Assembly: GCA_040385825.1 (NCBI GenBank)
Contig: JAZKGQ010000002.1
Location: 1 to 64,000 of the forward strand
DNA from: JANNNF01 sp040385825
Lineage (GTDB): Bacteria > Pseudomonadota > Alphaproteobacteria > Rhodobacterales > Rhodobacteraceae
Direction: 5' to 3'
Length of the DNA stretch: 64,000 nt
The notes beneath the pieces were generated by a model. It was not told the DNA's origin, did no database searches, and worked only from the letters and a program-made list of their open reading frames with translations. The translations under genes and the position numbers were made by a program. Below, one piece after another: positions 1 to 7,581 of the stretch (position 1 is the stretch's first letter; every line of letters begins with the position of its first letter).

Positions 1-138
1 CTCGAGGTCCTCGCCAATCTGACCCAACACAACACTCGGGCGGGCATTCGGCAACATCACCAGCAGAACTTCGGTGGGAGAAGCTGAACCATAAACCGCG
101 CAGAACTGCGGTTGCTTGCCCACCCGGCGGTCGGGCAT
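1..138 (-). CDS. partial hypothetical protein running off the left edge
   Basis: An open minus-strand frame starts at ATG 138 and continues without a stop through base 1, giving at least 46 residues. An alternative in-frame ATG lies at 156. AGAGGG just upstream of the 138 start is a reasonable ribosome site. The translation begins MPDRRVGKQPQFCAVYGSAS and continues into a hydrophobic LLVMLPNARPSVVLGQIGEDLE-type strand, which looks like globular protein rather than shadow. I do not recognise the family. It is a separate minus-strand gene downstream of cobQ in the same direction, with 69 bases between them. Confidence 0.5.
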   Translation of the reverse strand, partial: MPDRRVGKQPQFCAVYGSASPTEVLLVMLPNARPSVVLGQIGEDLE

Positions 139-207
139 TGCCCTCTCGTCGTGCATGTTAAAAAGGCTACAGAAAACAGGGCCGGTTCCATAAAGGGTCA
201 TCTTGCT

Positions 208-1650
208 CTAACGCGCAAGGGCCAGCAACCCCGCCACATCCAGATGCGCCTCCAGATGGGCCGCCAGGGCATCCAGCGTGGCCTCGACCCCGGCCCCGTA
301 ACACAGGCCAGACGGGCTGGCGCCCAGTTGCGCCAGAAACGCCGCCCGGAAGGCATCGCCGGTGAACATGCCGTGCAGATAGCTGCCCATGATGCGGCCA
401 TCGTCTGACACCGTCCCCTCGGCGCGCCCGTCAACCCGCGCAAAGGGCCGCGCGCAGGCCGCACCACCAGTGCGCCCGATGTGAATCTCGTACCCCTGCA
501 TCGGCTGGCCACTGGCCGCATGCACCGCCTGAACCGATGTGAGCCGCTTGTCCGCCACCATGTCGGTCGCCACATCCAGCAGGCCCAGCCCCGGCATGTC
601 CCCGGCAGGCCCTTCGATGCCATTCGGGTCACGGATCACCGATCCAAGCATCTGATACCCCCCGCAAATCCCCAGCACATGCCCCCCCCGGCGCAGATGC
701 GCGGCAAGATCGATGTCCCAGCCCTGCGCCCGCAGGAACCCAAGATCGCCCCGCGTGGATTTCGACCCCGGCAGGATCACGAGGTCACAGGCCGGGATCG
801 CCTCGCCCGCCCGCACCATGGTCAGGCTGACACCGGGTTCCTGCGCCAGCGGGTCCAGATCATCGAAATTGGCAATGCGGGAAAACTGCAAGGCCGCGAT
901 GCGAAAGCCCCCCGGTCCACCGCCGCGCGGCAAATCCAGCGCATCCTCGGCGGGCAGGCGCGCGGCATCGCCAAAGAACGGCACCACCCCGAAGCCGCGC
1001 CATCCGGTGCGATCCGCGATCAGCCGGTATCCGTCGTCGAACAGCGTCATATCGCCGCGGAACTTGTTGACGATGAACCCCGCAATCATCGCCGCATCGC
1101 CCGCATCAAGCACGGCCTGAGTGCCTACGACCTGCGCGATCACGCCGCCCCGGTCAATGTCACCGACCAGCACCACCGGGCAATCCGCCGCCCGCGCAAA
1201 GCCCATGTTGGCAATGTCGCCCTGCCGCAGGTTCACCTCTGCCGGACTGCCCGCCCCCTCGACAATCACCAGATCATGGCATGCCTTGAGGCGCGCGAAA
1301 CTTTCCAGGACCGCGGCCATCAGCGTGGGTTTCAGCGCCGCATAGTCCCGCGCCTTCACCGTCGCCACCCGCCGCCCTTGGACAACCACCTGCGATCCCA
1401 CCTCGGATTCGGGTTTCAGCAGCACCGGGTTCATGTCGGTATGTGCGGCCAGCCCGCAGGCCAGCGCCTGCAACGCCTGTGCGCGCCCGATCTCGCCGCC
1501 ATCCACGGTCACGGCGGCATTGTTCGACATGTTCTGCGGCTTGAACGGCGCGACCGACAGCCCCCGCAGCCTTGCCGCCCGGCACAGCCCCGCCACCAGC
1601 AGCGATTTGCCGACATTGGACCCGGCCCCCTGAATCATCAGGGCCTTCAT
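208..1650 (-). CDS. cobQ: cobyric acid synthase (amidotransferase)
   Basis: CobQ amidates carboxylates b, d, e and g of adenosylcobyrinate a,c-diamide with glutamine and ATP, giving cobyric acid in the cytoplasm. The protein is 480 residues, the usual length. An N-terminal dethiobiotin-synthetase-like ATPase opens with GAGSNVGKS (residues 8-16). The C-terminal class I glutaminase domain has its nucleophile in ICGGYQMLG (Cys329) and the catalytic-triad His in SYLHGMF (His426). Start 1650 is chosen because MKALMIQGAGSNVGKS is the canonical N-terminus; the frame stays open upstream to 1731. It lies downstream of cobO in the same direction, with a 298-base gap holding a short coupled ORF and two repeats. 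Confidence 0.96.
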   Translation of the reverse strand: MKALMIQGAGSNVGKSLLVAGLCRAARLRGLSVAPFKPQNMSNNAAVTVDGGEIGRAQALQALACGLAAHTDMNPVLLKPESEVGSQVVVQGRRVATVKARDYAALKPTLMAAVLESFARLKACHDLVIVEGAGSPAEVNLRQGDIANMGFARAADCPVVLVGDIDRGGVIAQVVGTQAVLDAGDAAMIAGFIVNKFRGDMTLFDDGYRLIADRTGWRGFGVVPFFGDAARLPAEDALDLPRGGGPGGFRIAALQFSRIANFDDLDPLAQEPGVSLTMVRAGEAIPACDLVILPGSKSTRGDLGFLRAQGWDIDLAAHLRRGGHVLGICGGYQMLGSVIRDPNGIEGPAGDMPGLGLLDVATDMVADKRLTSVQAVHAASGQPMQGYEIHIGRTGGAACARPFARVDGRAEGTVSDDGRIMGSYLHGMFTGDAFRAAFLAQLGASPSGLCYGAGVEATLDALAAHLEAHLDVAGLLALAR

Positions 1651-1802
1651 CGGAATGCCCCGGCGTGGCGCGCGAGGAGGGTTCGGGAGCCTCCGGCGGG
1701 GATATTTATCGCCAGTATGAAAGCCGTACATTCACAGGATCGGCACCGCGCCTCGGGCCGATTGCTCGGGGGAGACGCGGTGCTTTCACACTGGGCGGTC
1801 AT
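1647..1802 (-). CDS. candidate 51-residue Cys-rich leader ORF coupled to cobQ
   Basis: This minus-strand ORF has a good ribosome site (GGGAGGG seven bases before ATG 1802) and its TGA overlaps the cobQ ATG as ATGA, the same junction used throughout the cob genes. The product has four Cys (5, 20, 23, 25; RCRSCEC). Its second half, FILAINIPAGGS, is encoded by a copy of the intergenic repeat at 1688-1722, so that part may be fortuitous. cobQ itself has only a weak ribosome site, so translational coupling is plausible. I do not recognise a family. It could equally be non-coding leader. Confidence 0.3.
   Translation of the reverse strand: MTAQCESTASPPSNRPEARCRSCECTAFILAINIPAGGSRTLLARHAGAFR
1688..1722 (-). 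repeat. short 3'-end repeat, copy A
   Basis: On the minus strand this reads CTTTCATACTGGCGATAAAT followed by ATCCCCGCCGGAGGCT. It matches copy B (1861-1884) in inverted orientation with one difference in about 22 bases, and the left part of copy C (32529). It lies just before cobQ and inside the candidate leader ORF. Confidence 0.7.
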
Positions 1803-1860
1803 CGGGATCCCTCCCTGTACCGCCCGACCATTCTGGCCGACCAGGATTAACAAATCGTTG

Positions 1861-1922
1861 ATTTCATACTGGCGACAAATATCCCGGGGGAGAGCGCCAA
1901 AGGCGCGAGGGGGCTGGCCCCC
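1861..1922 (+). repeat. short 3'-end repeat, copy B, with hairpins
   Basis: It begins ATTTCATACTGGCGACAAAT then ATCCCGGGGG, followed by two stem-forming stretches (GCGCC/GGCGC and GGGGGC/GCCCCC). It sits downstream of the cobO stop (1949, minus strand), where it could act as a terminator or mRNA 3' stabiliser. It is inverted relative to copy A, and the two arms enclose about 140 bases. Confidence 0.7.
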
Positions 1923-1948
1923 TTCGACCTGTCCGCAAAACCCCACGG

Positions 1949-2590
1949 TCAGAACTCCACCCCCGGCTGCCCCTTTACGCCTGACCGGAACGGATGCTTG
2001 ATCAGGGTCATTTCCGTCACCAGATCGGCGGCCTCGATCAGCGCGTCCTTCGCGTTGCGCCCGGTCAGCACCACATGGGTCAGGGGGGGCTTTTCGGCCA
2101 CAAGGAATGCCACCACCTCGGCCACATCCAGGTAGTCATAGCGCAGGGCAATGTTGATCTCGTCCAGCAGCACCATGCGGATCCGCGGGTCACGGATCAG
2201 ATCCTTGGCCTTTTCCCAGCCCTTGGCCGCCATCTCGATGTCGCGGGCGCGGTCTTGCGTTTCCCAGGTAAAGCCTTCGCCCATGGCGTGAAATTCGCAC
2301 AGCTCGCTGAAATGCCCCTCGATCAGCCGCCGCTCGCCCGTTTCCCACGCGCCCTTGATGAACTGCACCACGGCGCAGGGCATGCCGTGCGCGATGCAGC
2401 GCAGGATCATGCCGAACCCGGACGAGGATTTGCCCTTGCCCGCCCCGGTATGCACGATGATCAGCCCCTTTTCGCCCGATTTCGTCGCCATGATCTTGTC
2501 GCGCGCGGCCTTCTTCTTGGCCATCTTGACCGCGTGGCGGGCGTCGTCGGGTGCGGTTGGCGGCAGGGATATGTCGTTTGCATCGGTCAT
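1949..2590 (-). CDS. cobO: cob(I)yrinic acid a,c-diamide adenosyltransferase (CobA/CobO type)
   Basis: This enzyme transfers the adenosyl group of ATP to cob(I)yrinate a,c-diamide, forming the Co-C bond of adenosylcobalamin. The protein is 213 residues with the CobA/CobO P-loop GAGKGKSSS at 49-57 and the family motifs VVQFIKGAWETGER and LLDEINIALRYDYL. Start MTDANDIS at 2590 is chosen because translated sequence upstream in the same frame is low quality. The first 40 residues are charged, with KMAKKKAARDK, as in other CobO N-terminal tails. It is transcribed away from the riboswitch-controlled cob operon, so the riboswitch at 2640-2850 does not control it. Confidence 0.95.
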   Translation of the reverse strand: MTDANDISLPPTAPDDARHAVKMAKKKAARDKIMATKSGEKGLIIVHTGAGKGKSSSGFGMILRCIAHGMPCAVVQFIKGAWETGERRLIEGHFSELCEFHAMGEGFTWETQDRARDIEMAAKGWEKAKDLIRDPRIRMVLLDEINIALRYDYLDVAEVVAFLVAEKPPLTHVVLTGRNAKDALIEAADLVTEMTLIKHPFRSGVKGQPGVEF

Positions 2591-2639
2591 CGCGGCGGTC
2601 CTTGTCCTTGACACGGGCTGGGCTTGTGGCACAGGTGGG

Positions 2640-2850
2640 CCAATATGCTGGTGCTTGTCGTAAGGCAGGCCAAAAGGGAATGCGACAGGTTTTACGACCC
2701 TTGCGGGAACAAGACCGAAGCGCAGCCGCCCCCGCGACCGTGACCGGAAAGGTCCGCGCCCCTTTGCCACTGGCCCGAACGGCTGGGAAGGCGGGCCGGA
2801 CCGTTGGGGGCAACCCCTGCATCCGCAAGCCGGGAGACCTGCCGGCATCG
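2640..2850 (+). ncRNA. cobalamin riboswitch 1
   Basis: Plus-strand landmarks of the class appear in order: GGTGC (2650), AAAAGGGAATGCG, the core GCCGCCCCCGCGACCGTGAC, TGCCACTGG, GGGAAGGC and the B12 box AGCCGGGAGACCTGCC ending near 2843. It lies about 95 bases upstream of the DUF1636-cobW-cobN operon and so should repress it when adenosylcobalamin is abundant. No T-tract terminator is visible between it and the first gene. Control through the ribosome site is therefore more likely than attenuation, as is common in proteobacteria. Confidence 0.93.
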
Positions 2851-2942
2851 TGTGACTGACGGGCGGACGGGGTGTTCCGCAACCGACAGGTGGCCTGCAT
2901 TTGCGGCCCCGGTCCGGTATGCGCGCCCCCTATGGGAAACGG

Positions 2943-3308
2943 ATGACGATGGCGGCTGTTCTGCATGTCTGTATCACCTGCAAGGCGGGCGAACCCGTGG
3001 CCGAGGGCGACTTGGCCCCCGGTGCGCAATTGCTGGCGGCCCTTGGCGCGGCCCCCGTGGGCGTGCGTATCGTGCCGGTGGAATGCCTGTCTGCCTGCGC
3101 CAACGGCTGTGCGGTGGCCCTGTCATCCCCCGGCAAATGGTCTTATGTTTACGGCCGCCTGACCCCGGCCGATGCCGCCGATATTCTTGCCGGTGCCGCC
3201 GCCTATGCCGGTGCCCCGGATGGCATCGTGCCATGGCGCGCGCGCCCTGTGATCTTTCGCAAGCAAAGCCTTGCGCGTATTCCCCCTCTGGAGTTGTCTC
3301 ATGACTGA
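2943..3308 (+). CDS. DUF1636 metal-binding (thioredoxin-like ferredoxin) protein
   Basis: This is the first gene of the riboswitch-controlled cob operon, 121 residues if ATG 2943 is used (2949 is an alternative). It carries CITCKAGEP near the N-terminus and CLSACANGC around residue 45, the four-Cys arrangement of DUF1636, a family related to thioredoxin-fold [2Fe-2S] ferredoxins. The C-terminal segment W(R/A)RPVIFRKQSLARIP resembles the paralogue at 15952. Family members are repeatedly found with cobW/cobN; their role is not established, and cobalt or iron delivery or electron transfer is inference. Its last 8 bases overlap the cobW start. Confidence 0.85.
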   Translation: MTMAAVLHVCITCKAGEPVAEGDLAPGAQLLAALGAAPVGVRIVPVECLSACANGCAVALSSPGKWSYVYGRLTPADAADILAGAAAYAGAPDGIVPWRARPVIFRKQSLARIPPLELSHD

Positions 3309-4335
3309 CCTTGCAAAAATCCCCGTCACCGTGATCACCGGCTTTCTTGGCTCGGGCAAGACCACGCTGATCCGGCACCTGATGCAGAACCCGCAGGGCA
3401 AGCGGCTGGCGATTCTCGTCAACGAATTCGGCACTCTGGGCGTCGATGGCGACATCCTGAAATCCTGCGCGGACGAGAATTGCCCCGAGGAAAACATCGT
3501 CGAGCTTGCCAATGGCTGCATCTGCTGCACCGTGGCCGAGGATTTCATCCCGACGATCGAGGCGCTGATGGCGATGCCGGTGCGCCCCGACCACATCATC
3601 ATCGAAACCTCTGGCCTCGCGCTGCCCAAGCCCCTGCTGAAAGCCTTCGACTGGCCTGCGATCCGGTCGCGCATCACGGTGGACGGCGTGATCACGCTGG
3701 CCGATGCCGAGGCGGTGGCCGCGGGCCGCTTTGCCCCCGATCTCGCGGCGGTTGAAGCGCAGCGTCTGGCCGACCCCAGCCTTGACCATGAAACCCCGCT
3801 GTCCGAGGTGTTCGAGGACCAGATCGCCTGCGCAGACATGGTGCTGCTGTCCAAGGCCGATCTGGCCGGGGAAGCTGGCCTTGCCGCCGCCCGCGCGGTG
3901 ATCGACGCCGAGTCCCCGCGCAAGCTGCCGATGATCGCCATGACGGAAGGCGTGATCGACCCCCGCCTGATCCTTGGCCTGAACGCCGCCGCCGAAGATG
4001 ACCTCGCCGCCCGCCCCAGCCACCATGACGGGCACGACGACCACGAGCATGACGACTTCAACACCGTCGTCATCGACCTGCCCGAAGTGGCCGACCCCGA
4101 GGCTTTGGTTGCCGCAATTCAGCGGCTGGCGACCGAGCAGAACATCCTGCGCGTCAAAGGCTACATCGCGGTCACGGGCAAACCGATGCGGATGCTGGTG
4201 CAGGCGGTCGGTGCCCGCGTGCGGCATCAGTATGACCGCCCGTGGGGGGCTGACCCGCGCGCTGGCCAGTTGGTGGTGATCGCGGAACATCACCACATCA
4301 ACGAGGCCGCCATCCGCGCCGTGCTTGGGGCCTGA
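3301..4335 (+). CDS. cobW: CobW GTP-dependent metallochaperone-like protein
   Basis: CobW belongs to the COG0523 G3E GTPases and is thought to bring cobalt to the CobNST chelatase. The 344-residue protein shows the P-loop GFLGSGKTT (14-22), the metal-binding CxCC in NGCICCT (73-76), the guanine-specificity motif SKAD, and a histidine/aspartate-rich stretch SHHDGHDDHEHDD near 240-252. A CobW C-terminal domain follows. Start 3301 is chosen because the preceding ten codons only overlap the DUF1636 gene. It lies between that gene (8-base overlap) and cobN (3-base gap), so it is certainly in the riboswitch-controlled operon. Confidence 0.95.
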   Translation: MTDLAKIPVTVITGFLGSGKTTLIRHLMQNPQGKRLAILVNEFGTLGVDGDILKSCADENCPEENIVELANGCICCTVAEDFIPTIEALMAMPVRPDHIIIETSGLALPKPLLKAFDWPAIRSRITVDGVITLADAEAVAAGRFAPDLAAVEAQRLADPSLDHETPLSEVFEDQIACADMVLLSKADLAGEAGLAAARAVIDAESPRKLPMIAMTEGVIDPRLILGLNAAAEDDLAARPSHHDGHDDHEHDDFNTVVIDLPEVADPEALVAAIQRLATEQNILRVKGYIAVTGKPMRMLVQAVGARVRHQYDRPWGADPRAGQLVVIAEHHHINEAAIRAVLGA

Positions 4336-4338
4336 TCC

Positions 4339-7300
4339 ATGCATGTGGTCTTTCGCGAAAGCCATGGGCTGGAGGAGCAGGACACGCCCTTTGACGTGGG
4401 GCAAACCCCCGCCGATCTGGTGGTGCTGTCCTATTCCGACAGCGACCTTGGTGCTTTCGCGGCAGGCTTTCACAGGGCGCGTAGGATGGGCAATATTGCC
4501 CATCCTACAGTGCGCCTTGCCAATATCGTGGCTCTCCGCCACCCCCTGTCGGTCGATACCTATGTCGAAAATACCCTGTCCGGGGCCAAAGGCATCCTGA
4601 TCCGCCTGATCGGCGGCGAGAGTTACTGGCCTTATGGCCTCGCCTCGATCCAGGATCTCTGCCGCCGCAAAGGCATCGCCCTTGCCATCCTTCCCGCCGA
4701 TGGCCGTGAGGATGCGCGGCTTGACGCCCTGTCCACCTTGCCCGTCTCCACCCTGCGCCGTCTGGCGGCGCTGTGCGATGCTGGCGGCGCGGTCGCAGCA
4801 CAAGCCGCCCTTGCGCAACTGGCCCTTGCGGCAGGGATTTACGCCCCCCCGGTGATGGGCGACAAGACTGTGCCGCAGCAGGGCTGGTATCACCCGGCGC
4901 AAGGCATCACCCCGCCGCCCCTTCCCGGCCCGAACCCGGTGGCGATCACCTTTTACCGCAGCTACCTGACCGCCGCCGATCTCGACCCCATCGATGCGCT
5001 GTTTGCCGCCCTGACCGACCGGGGGTTCACCCCGCACGGGCTGTTCATGCCCTCGCTCAAGTCCCCCGGCGCGCCCGAATTTCTGGTGGGTGCGTTGGCC
5101 CATCTGGCCCCGGTGGCCATCGTCAACGCCACTGCCTTTTCCGGCAGGGGGCAGGACGGGGCCTCGCCGCTGGATGCCCCCGGTTGCCCGGTGTTTCAGG
5201 TCGGCCTGTCCACCGCCCGCCGCCGCGATTGGGCGGGGTCCGACCGGGGCCTGTCGCCTGCCGATCTGGCCATGCATGTGGTATTGCCCGAGGTGGACGG
5301 GCGGCTGTTCGCAGGCGTCGTCAGCTTCAAATCCCCCGGCAAACGCGACCCCGATCTGCAATTTTCCCGCTTTGCCCACCGGGCTGATGCGGGGCGGGTT
5401 GCCATGGTCGCGCGCCGGGTGGCCGCATGGCACCGCCTTGCGCAGACCCCGGCGCGCGACCGCCAACTGGCGGTGATCCTGTCCACCTATCCCGGCCGTC
5501 CTGACCAGATCGCCCATGCGGTTGGCCTCGATGCCTTGGCCTCGGTCACCGCCATGCTGACCGATCTGGCCCAAGCAGGCTACACCACCCAAGCCCCGGA
5601 AAACCTTGGCCCCAGCCTGACGCAGCAAACCCAAAGCTGGCCCCTTGCCGCCTACCAGGCCGCCCTGAAAACCCTGCCCGACGCGCTGCAAGCCGACCTC
5701 CATACTGCATGGGGCGACCCCGCCACAGACCCCGCCTGCCGCGATGGCCAGTTCCATTTCCCCAGCCTTGCCGCGGGACGTGCCCTGATCGCCCTGCAAC
5801 CCGAACGCGGCGAGGTTGGCGCGCGGGACGCGGATTACCACGATCTGTCCCGCACTCCGCGCCATGGCTATGTGGCGTTCTACCTGTGGCTGCAAAGCCA
5901 ACAGCCCCACGCCCTGATCCACATGGGCGCGCATGGCACGCTGGAATGGCTGCCCGGCAAATCGGTGGCCCTGTCGGATGCCTGCTGGCCCGAGGTTCTG
6001 CTGGGGCCGACCCCGGTGATCTACCCTTTCATCGTCAATGACCCCGGCGAGGCGGCACAGGCCAAACGCCGCATCGGCGCTGTGACGTTGGGCCATCTGC
6101 CCCCCCCTTTGGCGCGGTCGAAAACCCCCGACGCGCTGTTGCGGCTCGAACGGTTGCTGGACGAATATTCCACCGCCGACGGGCTGGACCCTGCGCGCCG
6201 GGACCGGCTGATTTCACAGGTTAGGATCGAGGCACAGGCGGCAGGGGTAGAGGCTGATCTTGGTCTGCCGCAGGGTGCCTCGGCGGCAGAGGCCATCACC
6301 CGGATTGACCGTTTCGTCTGTGACATCAAGGAAAGCCAGTACGGCGACGGGTTGCACATCTATGGCGCGGGGCAGGGGGAAGCCGAGGGCTTGCTTGCCG
6401 CCCTGAATGGCCACCGCGTGCCCGCAGGCCCCGCCGGCAGCCCCTACCGGGGCCGCGCCGATGTGCTGCCGACCGGGCGCAACCTCTATTCCGTCGATCC
6501 CCGCGCCGTGCCGTCGCGGTCCGCCCACGCGCAGGGCGTAAAGCTGGCCGAAGAACTGCTGCGCCGCCATTTGCAGGACAAGGGCGATTATCCGCGCGGC
6601 ATGGTGCTGGATTTGTGGGGGTCGGCCACCATGCGCACGGCGGGCGAGGAGATCGCCATGGCCCTGCATCTGGCGGGCTTGTCCCCCAAATGGGATGACG
6701 GGTCCGACCGGGTGTCCGGCTTTGACGTGCTGCCCTTGGCCCTGCTGGGCCGCCCGCGCATCGACGTGACCCTGCGCATTTCGGGCCTGTTCCGCGACAT
6801 CTTCCCCGGTCTGGCGCAGATGTTCGAGGCCGGGGCGCAGGCCCTTGCCGCCCGTGACGAGGCCCCCGAGGACAACCCCTATGTCATGGCCACCCCCCGC
6901 GTCTTTGGCCCCAAGCCCGGCCTCTACGGCATGGGTATGGGCGAGGCGCTGGAGGATTACACCGACGCAGGCCGCGCCGCTGCGGGCGAGGCGTGGCTGT
7001 CGGCCTCGGCCTACAGCCTTGATGCCAAGGGCCAATCCCACCCCGACCGCGCGGCGCTGGAGGCGCGGCTGCTGGCTGCCGATGCCTTTGCCCATGTGCA
7101 GGATCTGACCGAGACGGACATTCTGCTGGCCCCCGACTATGCCGCGCATGAAGGCGGCATCGCCGCCGCCATCGCCCATCTGGGCGGCGATGTGCCTGCC
7201 CTGTATCACCTTGACACCACCACCCCCGATACCCCGCGTGCCCGCACGGTATCCGAGGAACTGGGCCGCGTGGTCCGCGCCCGCGCCGCCAACCCGGATT

Positions 7301-7581
7301 GGGCCAACGGCATGATGCGCCACGGCTTTCGCGGGGCGGCGGAAATCACCGCGACGCTGGACAACCTTGCCGCCTATGCCCATCTGACCCGCGCCGTGCC
7401 TGCGCATCTGTTCGACCTCTACCACGAAGCGACGCTTGGCCGCGACGATCTGACCGCCTTCATGGACCGCGAAAACCCCGCCGCCCTTGCCGCCCTGCGC
7501 GCCAGGTTTGCCGCGTTGCGTGACGCGGGGCTGTGGGTGACACGCCGCAATTCCATCGCGGCGGGGATGGAGGGGGCATGA
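4339..7581 (+). CDS. cobN: cobaltochelatase large subunit CobN
   Basis: CobN is the porphyrin-binding subunit of the ATP-dependent cobaltochelatase that, with CobS and CobT (not in this window), inserts cobalt into hydrogenobyrinate a,c-diamide. The 1080-residue product is a homologue of magnesium chelatase subunit H and carries the conserved HMGAHGTLEWLPGK segment near residue 529. One oddity: codons 48-57 are built on a perfect 28-base palindrome (4481-4508) that encodes RRMGNIAHPT in the N-terminal region, apparently an in-frame insertion. The stop overlaps the cobG start as ATGA. Confidence 0.96.
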   Translation: MHVVFRESHGLEEQDTPFDVGQTPADLVVLSYSDSDLGAFAAGFHRARRMGNIAHPTVRLANIVALRHPLSVDTYVENTLSGAKGILIRLIGGESYWPYGLASIQDLCRRKGIALAILPADGREDARLDALSTLPVSTLRRLAALCDAGGAVAAQAALAQLALAAGIYAPPVMGDKTVPQQGWYHPAQGITPPPLPGPNPVAITFYRSYLTAADLDPIDALFAALTDRGFTPHGLFMPSLKSPGAPEFLVGALAHLAPVAIVNATAFSGRGQDGASPLDAPGCPVFQVGLSTARRRDWAGSDRGLSPADLAMHVVLPEVDGRLFAGVVSFKSPGKRDPDLQFSRFAHRADAGRVAMVARRVAAWHRLAQTPARDRQLAVILSTYPGRPDQIAHAVGLDALASVTAMLTDLAQAGYTTQAPENLGPSLTQQTQSWPLAAYQAALKTLPDALQADLHTAWGDPATDPACRDGQFHFPSLAAGRALIALQPERGEVGARDADYHDLSRTPRHGYVAFYLWLQSQQPHALIHMGAHGTLEWLPGKSVALSDACWPEVLLGPTPVIYPFIVNDPGEAAQAKRRIGAVTLGHLPPPLARSKTPDALLRLERLLDEYSTADGLDPARRDRLISQVRIEAQAAGVEADLGLPQGASAAEAITRIDRFVCDIKESQYGDGLHIYGAGQGEAEGLLAALNGHRVPAGPAGSPYRGRADVLPTGRNLYSVDPRAVPSRSAHAQGVKLAEELLRRHLQDKGDYPRGMVLDLWGSATMRTAGEEIAMALHLAGLSPKWDDGSDRVSGFDVLPLALLGRPRIDVTLRISGLFRDIFPGLAQMFEAGAQALAARDEAPEDNPYVMATPRVFGPKPGLYGMGMGEALEDYTDAGRAAAGEAWLSASAYSLDAKGQSHPDRAALEARLLAADAFAHVQDLTETDILLAPDYAAHEGGIAAAIAHLGGDVPALYHLDTTTPDTPRARTVSEELGRVVRARAANPDWANGMMRHGFRGAAEITATLDNLAAYAHLTRAVPAHLFDLYHEATLGRDDLTAFMDRENPAALAALRARFAALRDAGLWVTRRNSIAAGMEGA
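4481..4508 (+). repeat. perfect 28-base palindrome inside cobN
   Basis: GTAGGATGGGCAAT is followed immediately by its exact reverse complement ATTGCCCATCCTAC. It preserves the cobN frame, contributing RRMGNIAHPT between HRA and VRLAN. A GATGGGCG...CGCCCATC stem after the response regulator (36501-36535) shares the core GATGGGC/GCCCATCCT, which suggests a dispersed palindromic element family. Confidence 0.9.

Noticed and set aside
2974..6096. 1040-codon minus-strand open frame over cobW and cobN
   Set aside because: Shadow of the real genes; low-complexity Gly/His/Arg-rich translation and no start context.
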